From Dacryopinax spathularia (Eukaryota; Basidiomycota; Dacrymycetes; Dacrymycetales; Dacrymycetaceae), in NCBI GenBank assembly GCA_037974965.1, contig JBBPFI010000007.1, positions 1 to 64,000 on the forward strand: DNA of 64,000 nucleotides. The letters are read 5' to 3'. Below are positions 21,414 through 31,814 of the stretch, in pieces. The notes beneath the pieces are model-generated. The model did no database searches. It saw nothing but the letters and a program-made list of their open reading frames with translations, and was not told the origin of the DNA. A program made the translations under genes and the position numbers. Position 1 is the stretch's first letter. Each line of letters starts with the position of its first letter.

Positions 21414-22146
21414 TCAATAGGTGTAGTACTGATTCCCCTTGACCTGCTTACCCCGTCAGTCACCTGCTCGTCGGAAAGGAAGAGAGGAGTACGCACCCTC
21501 CTGGACCATAAGCTCAGCACGGCCACCACGAGCGTGCAAAGCATTGCGATCAGCCCCAACCACATGCACGCCCCGAAGTTCCCCGAGAACCCGTCTCTCC
21601 TGAGTCTCTCCCTCGCGATCGCAAACATCGCCATTGAGAAACACCATGCCACGACCGTACACAACGCCGACAGACCCGCGAGGAGCGGGTAGATCGCCCA
21701 TGGGGCCGGCTCGTACCCTTCTGATCGCACGCTGGCGGGGAGCAGCGAGAGGAGGGTGAAGAATACGAGGATTGTGGAGATTGGGTAGAAGACGAGCACT
21801 TTGGTCATCCAGACGACGAAGAAGGGGTCGAACCCCCAGTAGAGGTAGTTCCCCCAGCAGTAGCCGAGGTTGTAATCGCACCAGCCCCTATGTATCTCAT
21901 CAGATGGAGGACAGCTTGCGCAATGAATGGAGGGACGCACCACATCCCATACCGCGAGTTGCCGCTGATGTCGCTACTCAGGAAGTAGAGCGAGTGCACG
22001 ACGGGAACGGAGATGGAGCAAAGCAGCCTATGTAAGTGTCAGTATATGTGGGTACTCTGGATGCAGAGTCGGTCGTACAAAAAGATGAAGGCGATGAGGA
22101 GGAGGAGCCATGAGAGCAGATAGGCATGTCGTGGATGAAAGCCCAT
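21414..22146 (-). CDS. PalI/Rim9/SUR7-like four-pass membrane protein
   Basis: Read from 22146 (MGFHPRHAYLLSWLLLLIAF), with a first membrane segment split by a 50-nt intron that ends at about 22035 and continues LLLCSISVPVVHSLYFLSSD. A second intron near 21900-21955 leads to GWCDYNLGYCWGNYLYWGFD, the Cys-containing loop typical of the PalI/SUR7 family. Three more membrane segments follow: VLVFYPISTILVFFTLLSLL, IYPLLAGLSALCTVVAWCFS and MWLGLIAMLCTLVVAVLSLW. A last intron gives a short tail, VKGNQYYTY-stop. PalI/Rim9 proteins act at the plasma membrane in ambient pH signalling upstream of the Rim101/PacC factor; SUR7 proteins mark eisosomes. The family placement is good, the exact role is not. 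It sits between F-box copies 2 and 3 and appears unrelated to them. Confidence 0.75.
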
Positions 22147-23092
22147 TTCAGCTCAAATACCGTTCAAGGTCGCAACAAATGCTCGTTCGAAGAGGTGGGA
22201 ATGCGTTCAGGTCGTATATGCAAGGTCGTAAGAGTCGTCAAGTCGTCGAGCACCTTGAAGAGCCCAAGGGGCAGCCAACGATGTGCTTATATGGTCGAAG
22301 ATAATTTTGGGCGGCCGCAGCAGCAGCAAGCAGCGAGAAAGGCAGCCTCGTGTTGATCTCCCCAAAACGCGTGTTCGAGGCCGCACCGTCCGACTCTTCG
22401 GGCAACGTAAGGCTGGGGTATGGTTGATCCCTTGCGGCTCAGGATTGTACTGGAATGCTCTTCGTCCGGAGCTTGCACTTTGCGCTTTGTGCTATTCTTG
22501 GCGGTGCGCTGGTTTGCTAGCGTGAGTTAATGATGATGGGATGGGGACGTAAGATGTGGTGGTAAGAGCCGGCTGGGGTGACTGCCTCGCCGTCGTCGGG
22601 GACGGCCATTCGTGTCCGCTCGCTGCCCTTTGTAGCTCTCTTGCTGCAGGGATCGATTCGCACCAAATGGTCGACGTCATGACGCCCGTCGTCCTGACGT
22701 CCGCGAGCGTCGTGCGCTGCGAGAGGCTTGGCATGCCTTTCTCACGTGACTGATAATGAGGTCATCGCGGTCGCGCCCATTTGTGGGAATTTGACAGTAG
22801 AAAGTTACTTTCTTTGCTAACCTTATTAACGAAGGTACCCAAGACATTAGGGTGATCCTCCGCTTTACAATGGCCGCTCATTAAGAAAGGGCACCAGAAC
22901 TCGAATGGACCTCGTGTTTCCCTGATGGTGACTGTGCCAGGAAAAGAAGGCCGCGCGTTGCCTACGTAAGTCCGAGTCAAAATTCCAACTTGTCGCGTCT
23001 CCCTAACAGCAGCACTTACGAGTGAGTATCTTCATCACATACGGCGCACATCGATCAAACCCATAACTGCAACGACGGGATCTGCCCTGACC
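22147..23092. other. Intergenic, divergent promoter region
   Basis: Spacer of 946 bp between the divergent PalI-like gene and F-box copy 3. It has several short frames without recognisable content. CACGTGAC occurs near 22744. I see no RNA gene or repeat. Confidence 0.4.
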
Positions 23093-25018
23093 ATGGGGGT
23101 CTCGCTCAACAGTTTGCCGGACGATGTGCTCTTGCTCATCTTATCCCGCCCGGAGCTCGAAGTGCGGGACGTTCTCGCGGTGCGTCAAGTACGTCAATCT
23201 TGCCCTAGATGTCGCGACCGAATCAGCTGATAATAAATGCTACACACTACTAGACTTGCCGCCACCTTTGCCTATTGAGCTACGACCTCTCATTATGGGT
23301 CACTCTCCTTTACCGTCTCTCCAAAGTTTTCAGCCTTCCGGCTACCCCGCCTCCTCCGGGTCCACGTCAGCAGAGCGGGCTCGAATACATCGCACGCCGC
23401 ACCCTCTCCCTCGCAGCTAATCTCAGTCAACCCGATGGTCCTTTACCCACTGAGGTGATCGTTATCAAGGGTGATCATGCAGCGCGCGATGTAGCCCAGC
23501 TGGAGTTGGTCGATGAGGGAAGGTGGTTGCTTGTCCTCACGAACACGGATTTGTCGCTCTACGACTTGCGCAGCCCCCTCGGAAGGAATATGGATGCTGT
23601 TGGAGGGCCGAGTGATGAGGACGTCCGCCTCCAAAATACCACACGGCGAAAGAAGGGGATATTCCGCGAAGCGATCTTGTGGGCAACAACTAGGTGCGGC
23701 TGGTCACGCGACCCCTACTACGGCTTGGCATACCACCTTCAAGAAAGCGACCTATACATCCTTATGAGTTCCGGGTTAGTGTTTCCTCTCTGTATCTCAA
23801 TTGCCCCTTAGAAGCTCTGAAATTTGTAGAGCTGAAGTCCAACTCTTGTATATCTCTCTGGCTCACGAACCCTCCACGTTCGATCACCGTTGGACCGCTA
23901 AACGAGCGTATCAGCAGCCACCGGCAGCCATGGCATTGAATGCGACGCATGCTGTCTTTCCCGATTCAGAGACAAGCCTGATAGTCGTAAATTACCGCAC
24001 TGGAGTGCATGGAGTGCTCGAACTGCAGGACGCGGAGCCGGAGGAGGATGTATGTCATCTCAGTTTGCGCACATTCGGCTTCTTCTTTCTTTTCAGCTAT
24101 TTGTACTGAACTCACCCGTCACAGGACAGCTCAAGCTCACCGCCGGGCGACTGGCCACAGGCACACGACGTCCTCGCATTGCAACTGTTTCCAAAGCACA
24201 TCCTTGTGCTTCAAACCGAAAGCATGTGCTTCTTTCCTCTTCCGCCGCTTCAGCCAGACTCTGGCCTATTCTCGGAGCCAGGAGTCACCGTGAAGTTGCC
24301 GTCCGAAGTACCGGAAGAACCACGAAGTGAATACGTTCCTCCGAATTCGGTCTGGAACTTTCCCTCCCTAGTCAAGGGGGCGGTATTCTCTTCGCCGTAT
24401 AGCTGGCCACGCCGGTGGCTGCCAACTGACCATTCCGCTGGCCATATCGATGAGAAGGTGACCGACGCAGAAGAAATACAGTATCGGCCACTCGAGGTGC
24501 TGCTGACGGAGTCGGGGGACGTTGCCTGGTCCCAACGGAGGCTGTGGCACTATCGTCTTCAAGTATGTCCTGGTGCAAAACCGGTCGAGTCTTCCTGCGA
24601 ACCACAGGGTCCGGAGCCTGATCCGCCTTACCTCCTGCCAGGAACCCTGGTGCAAGAGCTCGACGCTGCCGTTGAACTCTATTGGGATACACATGACTCA
24701 TTTGCTATATCTCCGTCGGGCAAGCGGGCCATTTTGTTGACTACGACAGGACCCGTGACGTACGACCGCCGATGGGAAGCAACTAAGGCAGATCTCCCGC
24801 CAGATTGGAGCCAGCTGCAACAGGAAGAGCGTGCCAGTGTAAGGACCGAATCACTCCATCACAACCCAGTCTCTGCAAGGTTCGAACAATTGGACCTTAT
24901 GGAGAATACGCCATTGAGGCGTATGACGAACGGCAACGGTGTAAGTGTAGATGATATCTCCGGCCGGGTTGCCGTGGCAGAACGCGATGGTTCAGTGTGG
25001 GTTTTCGGGTTCGTTTGA
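23093..25018 (+). CDS. F-box family copy 3, propeller-like
   Basis: Third paralogue and the clearest model. Exon 1 starts at 23093 with MGVSLNSLPDDVLLLILSRP (F-box) and ends at VLAVRQ. Exon 2 begins near 23254 with TCRHLCLLSYDLSLWVTLL and contains ALEYIARR-like, NLSQPDGPLPTEVIVIKG, LTNTDLSLYDLRSPL and KGIFREAILWATT. Further exons hold MALNATHAVFPDSETSLIVV, a stretch starting DVLALQLFPKHILVLQTESM, and the end GVSVDDISGRVAVAERDGSV followed by WVFGFV-stop. It is about 590 residues and has no frame break. The repeated pattern of hydrophobic strands suggests a beta-propeller after the F-box. It lies on the opposite strand to copies 1 and 2, separated from them by the PalI-like gene, so the family has spread by an inverted as well as a tandem event. 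Confidence 0.75.
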
Positions 25019-25898
25019 GAAGACCGGGCTCGTCAGAAGTGACGAGCTCCGTATGTGTTGTCATCGACCAACAAATACGCACATGACGTAGCGGGCCGTG
25101 CCTGTTGAAAGAAGGCGCCAAGGAATGACGAGCAATGTTTGGGTCACCCCGCTCTCCATTCTTGATGTAGGCGGTCCGAGCGGATCGCTCATCCATGCAT
25201 TTAGCAAGTGATCTCCTTTCTCGTGGCCGACGTGCCCCCTTGCTCGCCTTGAACAGGTACATAGGCCGTTATCGACCTTTTTGATGTTTCGGAACTGTGA
25301 GCTGAGAGCTGAAGGAGGACTGACGTAAAAGAAGCGCGACTGCTCCCGGAAGTACCGCTCCCGCACTTCCGCCTCGCCCTGATTGGGACGATTACCGCTC
25401 ATCCCTGAACACCCCACAAACGCCAAGAGAAGAAAGAAGTGCTTGGCGTCCCACATTCCGCTCAACATCCAATAGTCAGCCTAATCTCCAATGAATTACA
25501 TACTCACCCTACTTTTGACATCAACACTCTATCGACAGCCTCGGTCGTGTCTCTGCAGTCTGCGCAGTGCAGCCCTGGGACGTGGAGGCGCCGCGACAAC
25601 CCCTGGAGCACTCAGTCTCCTCTCGGCGCCATAGTCGCTGTTTATTGGCTACAATTCCTTATCTTTGCTCTGCCGTCTTTTCAATCCGTTCGACAGCCGT
25701 TCCGTCAGCCGCTCTGGAACTGGGAATCTCAACAACGCAAGCCTGAGGCTTCTCTCGGCGGTCTCACATGGCGACATCGTGTTTCTCCTGCGGCGGAAAG
25801 GTCGCTCGGCGAACTGCTCGGAATGGACATATAAGCCCATTTCTGCACAATTTTGGCAGTCAGGCTCCCGCATCACCGAAGTGGCCAAGCTGACAATC
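25019..25898. other. Intergenic region with amidase promoter
   Basis: About 880 bp between F-box copy 3 and the first amidase. A TATA box TATAAG lies at 25830-25835, about 65 bp before the amidase start. Open frames here (for example minus 25061-25468) show no recognisable domain. Confidence 0.45.
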
Positions 25899-27783
25899 AT
25901 GCTCACTCCGCGCGTTCTTGTGGCAGCCCTCGCGGGTGTTTTCAGTCTCGCTCCGCTTGCCCTCGCAGATGGGATTGGCAATGTCGACCTTAACCCGCTG
26001 TCTATGCGGTCCTCTTGCCCCTGCTATGCCGATTATCCTGACCTTTATGAGGCTGGGATCGATGAGCTTAGCGACGGCATGGCCGCTGGAAAGTGGACCA
26101 GTCTACAATTGACAAAGGTTTGTTCAAGTCCAAATCAATATTTGAGAGTTGGGCTGATCGCTTGTCAGGCATACCTTGCCCGTATCGATGAAGTCAATCT
26201 GAAGGGCCCGGCCTTGCGCGCGGTCATTACTACCAATCCGCATGCGCTCGAGCTGGCGGCTGAAGCCGACGCGATGAGGAAGAACGGCACCGTCCTCGGT
26301 CCGCTCCACGGTATCCCCATCCTCATCAAGGACAACATCGCTGTCCAGCCTGAGGATGGAATGGACACCACGGCCGGATCATACGCACTTGTCGGAGCCA
26401 TCACTCCCGGTGACTCGGTTGTTGTGAAAGGACTCAAGAAGCAAGGCGCCATCATCCTCGGCAAGACTAACATGGCGCAGTGGGCGTACTGGCGTAGTTC
26501 GAGCGGTTTGCCCAACGGCTGGAGCGCTGTCGGCGGGCAGTGCACGTAAGCTCGAACTATTCACCTGAACGAGGACTTTCTGACACATATCCGTAGTAAT
26601 GCCTATTATCCGCATGGTAATCCTTCCGGCAGCAGCTCCGGGACAGGTATCGCCATTTCAATTGGCCTTGCCACGGCTGGTCTCGGTTCGGACACCGGAG
26701 GGTCCGTCATCTCGCCTTCTTCTTCCAACAACCTCGTCGGCCTCCGTTCGACCATCGGCCTGATCTCCCGGACGGGTGTCGTACCGATCTCTGAGCATCA
26801 TGATACCGTCGGTCCCATGGCCCGCAGCGTCAAGGACGTCGCACTTCTCATGAACGCAATCGCTACTGGTCCGGACCCGGCCGACAACTACACTCTCGCT
26901 CAGCCCACTCCCGTGCCGGACTACACCGCAAAGCTCTCAAAGGATGCGCTTAAGGGTGTCCGCCTTGGTATCCCGCAGCATTTCATCAACTACAGCACCC
27001 CTCAGGCTACTGCTTTCCTCGGTGCTGTCAAAGTGTTGAAGGATCTCGGTGCCACGATCGTTGACGCCAATATCACCAATATCAATGTTTGGAATAACGG
27101 CACTGTTCGTAACACATCTTTATATTTGCAGAGTGGCGCTTACCTACCGGCAGCTGCGTAACTACATGTTTGCGGCGGATTTCAACGTGGATCTACCGAA
27201 GTACATCTCGACCTTGAAATAGTACGTATTCTACCTTCTCAAGACGAAGACAATCTTACAGTCATTTGACAGCGTGCCGTCCGGAGTCAAAGACCTGCCG
27301 AGTCTGATCGACTTCAACAATGCACACCCCGATCTCGAGAAGCCCCCTACCTACGAAGCGATGGACCTCTGGTACCAATATGTGAATGTCTCCACTGAGG
27401 ACCCCATGTACCGCCAAACCATCGACTTCCTGTCCCGCAACGGCAAGGGCGGTATCGACGCTGCATTGAAGGACAACAACGTTTCCGCCCTGATCATGTA
27501 CTCGGTCCAGTCTGGCTTCTCCGCTCTTGCTGGCTATCCGCAGATCACGGTCCCGCTGTCCTTCCTTCCTCCTGATCAGCCGCCGGTTCAGGTGCAGAAC
27601 CATACCGTCCAGACATTCACGCCTTTCCCAGGTCTGCCCTATGGGCTGACCTTTGCCGGTACTGGCTACTCCGAGGCGACTTTGATTGCCTATGCGTATG
27701 CCTTTGAGCAAGCGACTCACCATCGACTCGAGAAGCGCGCGTACTGGGAAGCCATCCCGAAGATTCAACTTCCGGACGTCTAG
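25899..27783 (+). CDS. Secreted amidase 1, amidase-signature family
   Basis: An amidase-signature (AS) enzyme, which hydrolyses amides to acids and ammonia or amines. A signal peptide starts at 25899 (MLTPRVLVAALAGVFSLAPL, then ALA before the likely cut). The catalytic triad of AS enzymes is visible: Lys in GIPILIKDNI (about 26310), cis-Ser in NPSGSSSGT (about 26625) and nucleophile Ser in LGSDTGGSVISPSS (about 26685). Exons are 25899-26117, 26169-26545, 26597 to about 27104, about 27154-27221, and 27274-27783. Introns are about 50 nt and all keep frame. The intron at 27105 uses GTTCGT, a donor that also occurs in the acyl-CoA-binding protein gene. The C-terminus FEQATHHRLEKRAYWEAIPK is shared with amidase 2. 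Substrate is unknown. The gene looks whole, at about 555 residues. Confidence 0.88.
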
Positions 27784-28163
27784 ATTCCGGCTGAAATATT
27801 TCGGGAAAGATAGTAGCTGTTAAGTGTACCTTGAATCAATATGCCGGTCTTCGTTTCTTGGCGCGGCTGTGACCGATTGTATGAGACCACCTTTCGAATG
27901 TCTAGAACAACGAAGGGGAAGATGCGATTATGGAAGAGGCATGCGATGGCATCATCCGAAGAACGGGATTGAATGGGTGTCTGAAGCGTAATTCAGCCGC
28001 ATTTCTCGTCTTGTAGACGAGTCGTCTACATATCATCTTGTTCAGGCTGACGTCATTTCGGGCTGGACGAACGGAGGATCACCCTGGTGAAGCACAATAA
28101 GTTAGATTCTGGTACTCTTGTAGTTTATGTCTTCCTTCCGCTATCCTTCCTACGTCACAAAGT
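27784..28163. other. Convergent 3' spacer between the amidases
   Basis: Spacer of 380 bp between the stop codons of two convergent amidase genes. It must hold both 3' ends. I see no gene in it. Confidence 0.45.
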
Positions 28164-30060
28164 TCACTGCACATCCGGGATCTGCGTCTTGGGAATGGCC
28201 TCCCAATAAGCACGCTTCTCGAGACGATGATGAGTCGCCTGCTCGAACGCGTACGCGTACGAAATTAGCGTAGCCTCCGAGTAACCAGTGCCAGCGAAGG
28301 TAAGACCGAAAGGCAAACCCGGGAAAGGATCGTATGTCTGCACGGTATGGTTCTGTACCTGAACCGGCGCGGTGTAGGGGGGCAGGAATCCGAGTGGAAC
28401 CGTGATTTGCGGGTAGCCGGCAACGGCGGAGAAGGTCGACTGAGGCGATGGGAAGACGAGCGCCGTGACGTTGTTGTCCCGGAGGGCCGCATCGATCCCT
28501 CCCTTGCCGACTGCTGACATGTATGCGATCGTCTGGCGATATCTGGGATCCTCAATTGAGGTGTTGGCCGACATATAGAACAGGTCTTGCGATTCATAGG
28601 TGGGCGGCTCTTCCAGATCCGGATGGTCGTTATCGAAGTTGATCAGATCGTAGATATTGTGCACTCCGGAGGGAATGTATTGCAGTGTATTCAGATAGTC
28701 CTCGAGATCCTTCTTGAAATCGGCCGAGAAGATGTAGTACACGTTCGTGCTGTTAAGAATGTCGTTGATGTTCGTGACATTCGCCTCAACGATTGTAGCG
28801 CCAAGGGCCTCCAGGTCCGACAATGCTTGTTCGAAAACGGAGTCGATACCAGTGTTTGTCGAAGAAGAACTTGTGAACCAGCCTGCATTGTTGAAGTTCC
28901 GGGGAACGCCCAGACGGACTCCTTTAAGTGAATCCTTCTTCAGACCGGCAGTGTAGTCCGGAACAGGGGACGGCTGCGCCAGAGCTGACGAATATTTGAG
29001 CATGGCAAAAGCACGAGAAAGGCCAGACATACTGTAATTGTCACTGGGGTCCGGACCGGCAATAGCGTTCATGAGAATGGCAGCATCGGTCACGGAGCGA
29101 GCGATCGGGCCGACGGTGTCATGATGCTCGGAAATTGGGACGACACCAGTTCTAGAAACCAAACCGATAGTGGGCCGGATACCGACGAGGTTTTGCTACA
29201 GAACCGTGAGATATGCGTCCGGACGTACGAGATCAGGTGACCTACGTAGGATGAAGGGTAGATGACGGAACCACCGGTATCCGATCCCAAAGCAGCGGCA
29301 GCCAAGCCAATGGCAGCGCAGATAGCGCTTCCACCACTAGAACCGGAGGGATTGCCGTATGGGAAATATGGGTTGGTGCACTGGCCCCCGACGGAGGTCC
29401 ATCCGCTGGGCAACCCATTCGAGCTGCGCCAGAAAGCCCTGGAAGAAAAATCTCATTAGCGGGGTTTGCAAGCAGAAGCAACCTATGTACCATTGAGACA
29501 GATTAGCCTTTCCCAGAATGATGGCACCTTGCTTCTTCAAGCCTTTGACGACCGCAGCATCTCCAGCGGTGATAGTGCCGACAAGGGCATACGAGCCAGC
29601 GGTTGTGTTCATACCGTCCTCATGCTGCGTATCGATATTGTCCTAGAATTCATCTTAAGTACAACTTCTGCGAGGGCACACAGGATGAAGGACAAACCTT
29701 GAGGATAATGGGAATGCCGTGAAGAGGTCCAAGGATAGTACCGTTCTTGCGGAGAGCATCCAACTTGGCTGCTTCAGACAGGGCAACTGGGCTAGTCTCG
29801 ATGACAGCACGCAGCATGGGGCCCTTCAAATTGACCTCGTCAATGCGAGCCAAGTAGGCCTTCACAAGATCAACACTGCTGTAGAGGCCAGAGTCCAAGC
29901 CGGAGGTCAACTCGGCAAAAGAAGCCTCGTAGAGGTCCGGATAGGCATTGTAGTCGATACACCTCCGAGCCGAAAGATCGCGGCTATCGAGACCGACATT
30001 GGCGGATGCCAAGCCGAGAAGGCAAGCAAGGGCAGCGAACAACAGACGATGCGAGAGCAT
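28164..30060 (-). CDS. Secreted amidase 2, amidase-signature family
   Basis: Paralogue of amidase 1 in the opposite orientation. The start at 30060 (MLSHRLLFAALACLLGLASA) gives a clean signal peptide; upstream in-frame codons are unlikely to be used because the TATA box lies only 46 bp before it. The AS motifs are present: GIPIILK then DNI after an intron (Lys, about 29700), YGNPSGSSGGSA (about 29350) and LGSDTGGSVIYPSS (about 29270-29290). VVPISEHHDTVGPIARSVTD, DNNVTALVFP and the C-terminal EKRAYWEAIPKTQIPDV are shared with amidase 1. It lacks the intron that amidase 1 has before AYLARIDEVNLKGP, and it has an insertion near 28990-29010. Introns near 29650-29700, 29450-29500 and 29170-29225 fit in frame. 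It appears intact. The pair probably arose by inverted duplication. Confidence 0.88.
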
Positions 30061-30105
30061 GATGTCGACCAGGCGCCTGAAGGGAGAAGCAGGTTGAGCA
30101 TGTTG

Positions 30106-30112
30106 CTTTATA
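30106..30112 (-). promoter_or_regulatory. TATA box of amidase 2
   Basis: TATAAAG on minus, 46 bp before the amidase 2 start codon at 30060. Position and sequence fit a core promoter. Confidence 0.55.
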
Positions 30113-31121
30113 CTGCTGCCCTTGACGGACTGCGGGCGGGACGCCATGCAATGCCCCGGAGTTGCGCAATCCAAATCGGACCAACAGAATCCCGAAAGAG
30201 GGTGCCAATCAGAGACAGAGACAGACCTCCGCGACTCACAAGAGAGCTTGTCTGTCTAACACACAGTCATGGCGTTAGGGATTCGTCCTTATCCGTGCAG
30301 TAGGATGTTGAGAACTCAGATCTCGGCCCCGGGAGCTTTTCATAGATAAGGAATGGCGGAGGGTCCGAGACCCTTGGCATTGGCGAAGGTCGAGAGCAAG
30401 GTCCTCCCTGTATGAATCCGGCGGCTTTTGAATTGGCAGACGCCTCAGTCGATTTGCCTATGTCCAGAAAGATCGCGGGGTAACATGACGTGCATCACTG
30501 CTTCCATTCGACATGTACTTGAAAGAGCCGGCCTCCATCCCGCCTCAGCACTTGCGCATTCGTCCTTTGAGATCTAACAAGTGGTCAGCCATAATGTCTT
30601 GTCGGGCAGAAGTCATAGAGCGCTTCGCTTCCAGTTGCACCGGAAATCTGAACACGCACTTACAATCGTTTAAAGACTCGGCTCCGAATCCTGGAGGATT
30701 CCGAGCGGCGAGAGGTCGGCGTTGTACCTCCGGAGGCTCTTTCGCAAAGATCATCACGAGATGGCGCACCAGAGTCAGGATGAAACAGGAAATAAGCTGC
30801 CAGAGTACTCGCATAGTAGTAAGCCGCAGGCGCGTTTTGGTCTCACAGCAAGAAAAACAGATAGCGGTGGGTGACACATTCTCGGTAAAACGAAATCCAG
30901 GTATCGTCGCGAGCGCGGTGGTCTTTGCCTCGACTTTTCAATTGGATACTTAGTAGGTGCTCTTGCAGGTGGCTTGCTTAAGCGGTCGCTCAGATGCCAG
31001 TTATGTTAGTTGGCCCGGTTGAAGATCTTGTTACAAAGCCGTGCGAGTATGGTGGTCGATCGAGCGATCGGTATGGGGGACGCGAAGAACGCGTCGGAAA
31101 ACACGCGACGCCAAATGCGGA
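30113..31121. other. Intergenic region, no supported gene
   Basis: About 1 kb upstream of amidase 2. Short open frames on both strands (30513-30953 plus, 30545-30877 minus) overlap each other and have no recognisable domain. The 9 bases AAATGCGGA at 31113-31121 are the left target duplication of the adjacent MITE. Confidence 0.4.
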
Positions 31122-31695
31122 GAGGTAATTCCTCCGATGCCCTCTCTCGGGAGCGCAATTCCTAGAATGCCCTCTCGGGGTCTTTCTGCCTACAATGCCC
31201 CTTGCGTCGCAGTTAAGGCGGGTGGGGAGGAGATATAAGGGCAAATAAGGTAGTAACAATGTAAGTTTAATAGCAAAATACCGTGTAATTAATTCCAAAT
31301 ACACCGATGCAAGACAGAGATTGTGAAAGTCTGAGTTACTGCTGGGATGAGCTTCCATTGCTAGTGTTTATGTCAAGCTTTCTGATACTGCTTTGAGCCG
31401 AAGAATACGCACTGACTTAAACTACTACACATCTCTCCCTAAAAGGCTCAATACTCGGAGTTATAGACTTTTTTTTACCCTCAGTTTTTGATTGATACAG
31501 GGTCTAAATGTGGGCTCTATCCGATAGTTTTTTGCTTTGAAGAATACTTATTTTAGAAGTGGTTGCTTGGTGAACCGAGCAATAGACGAAATAAGTCTTA
31601 ACTAGGGATGCCGGAGGGCAGCCGAGGAAATAGACCCCGGAGAGGGCATTGTAGGAAGGGCGCGTCCGTGGAGGGGGCATCGGAGGAATTACCTC
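31122..31695. mobile_element. MITE copy A, Mutator-type, 574 bp
   Basis: The element begins GAGGTAATTCCTCCGATGCC and ends with its inverted complement. Terminal inverted repeats extend about 65-85 bp (31122-31205 and 31612-31695) with a few differences, and contain the repeated motif ATGCCCTCTCGGGG. A perfect 9-bp target duplication AAATGCGGA flanks it (31113-31121 and 31696-31704). The AT-rich middle has no coding frame. Long TIRs and a 9-bp duplication indicate a non-autonomous Mutator-like (MULE) element. It lies 119 bp before the start of the LRR gene. Confidence 0.85.
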
Positions 31696-31814
31696 AAATG
31701 CGGAGGAACCCTTGTCTTCTTCGCCAGGCTTCCACGCAAGGCTGATCTCTGCCGTTCAGCACCTGCATATACCTCACTATTGTTATACCTCTAGTAACAA
31801 TATATCCTCACACT

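Noticed and set aside
25061-25468. 135-codon minus frame with a hydrophobic start resembling a signal peptide
   Set aside because: Codon use and content after the first 20 residues look random; no splice or domain support.
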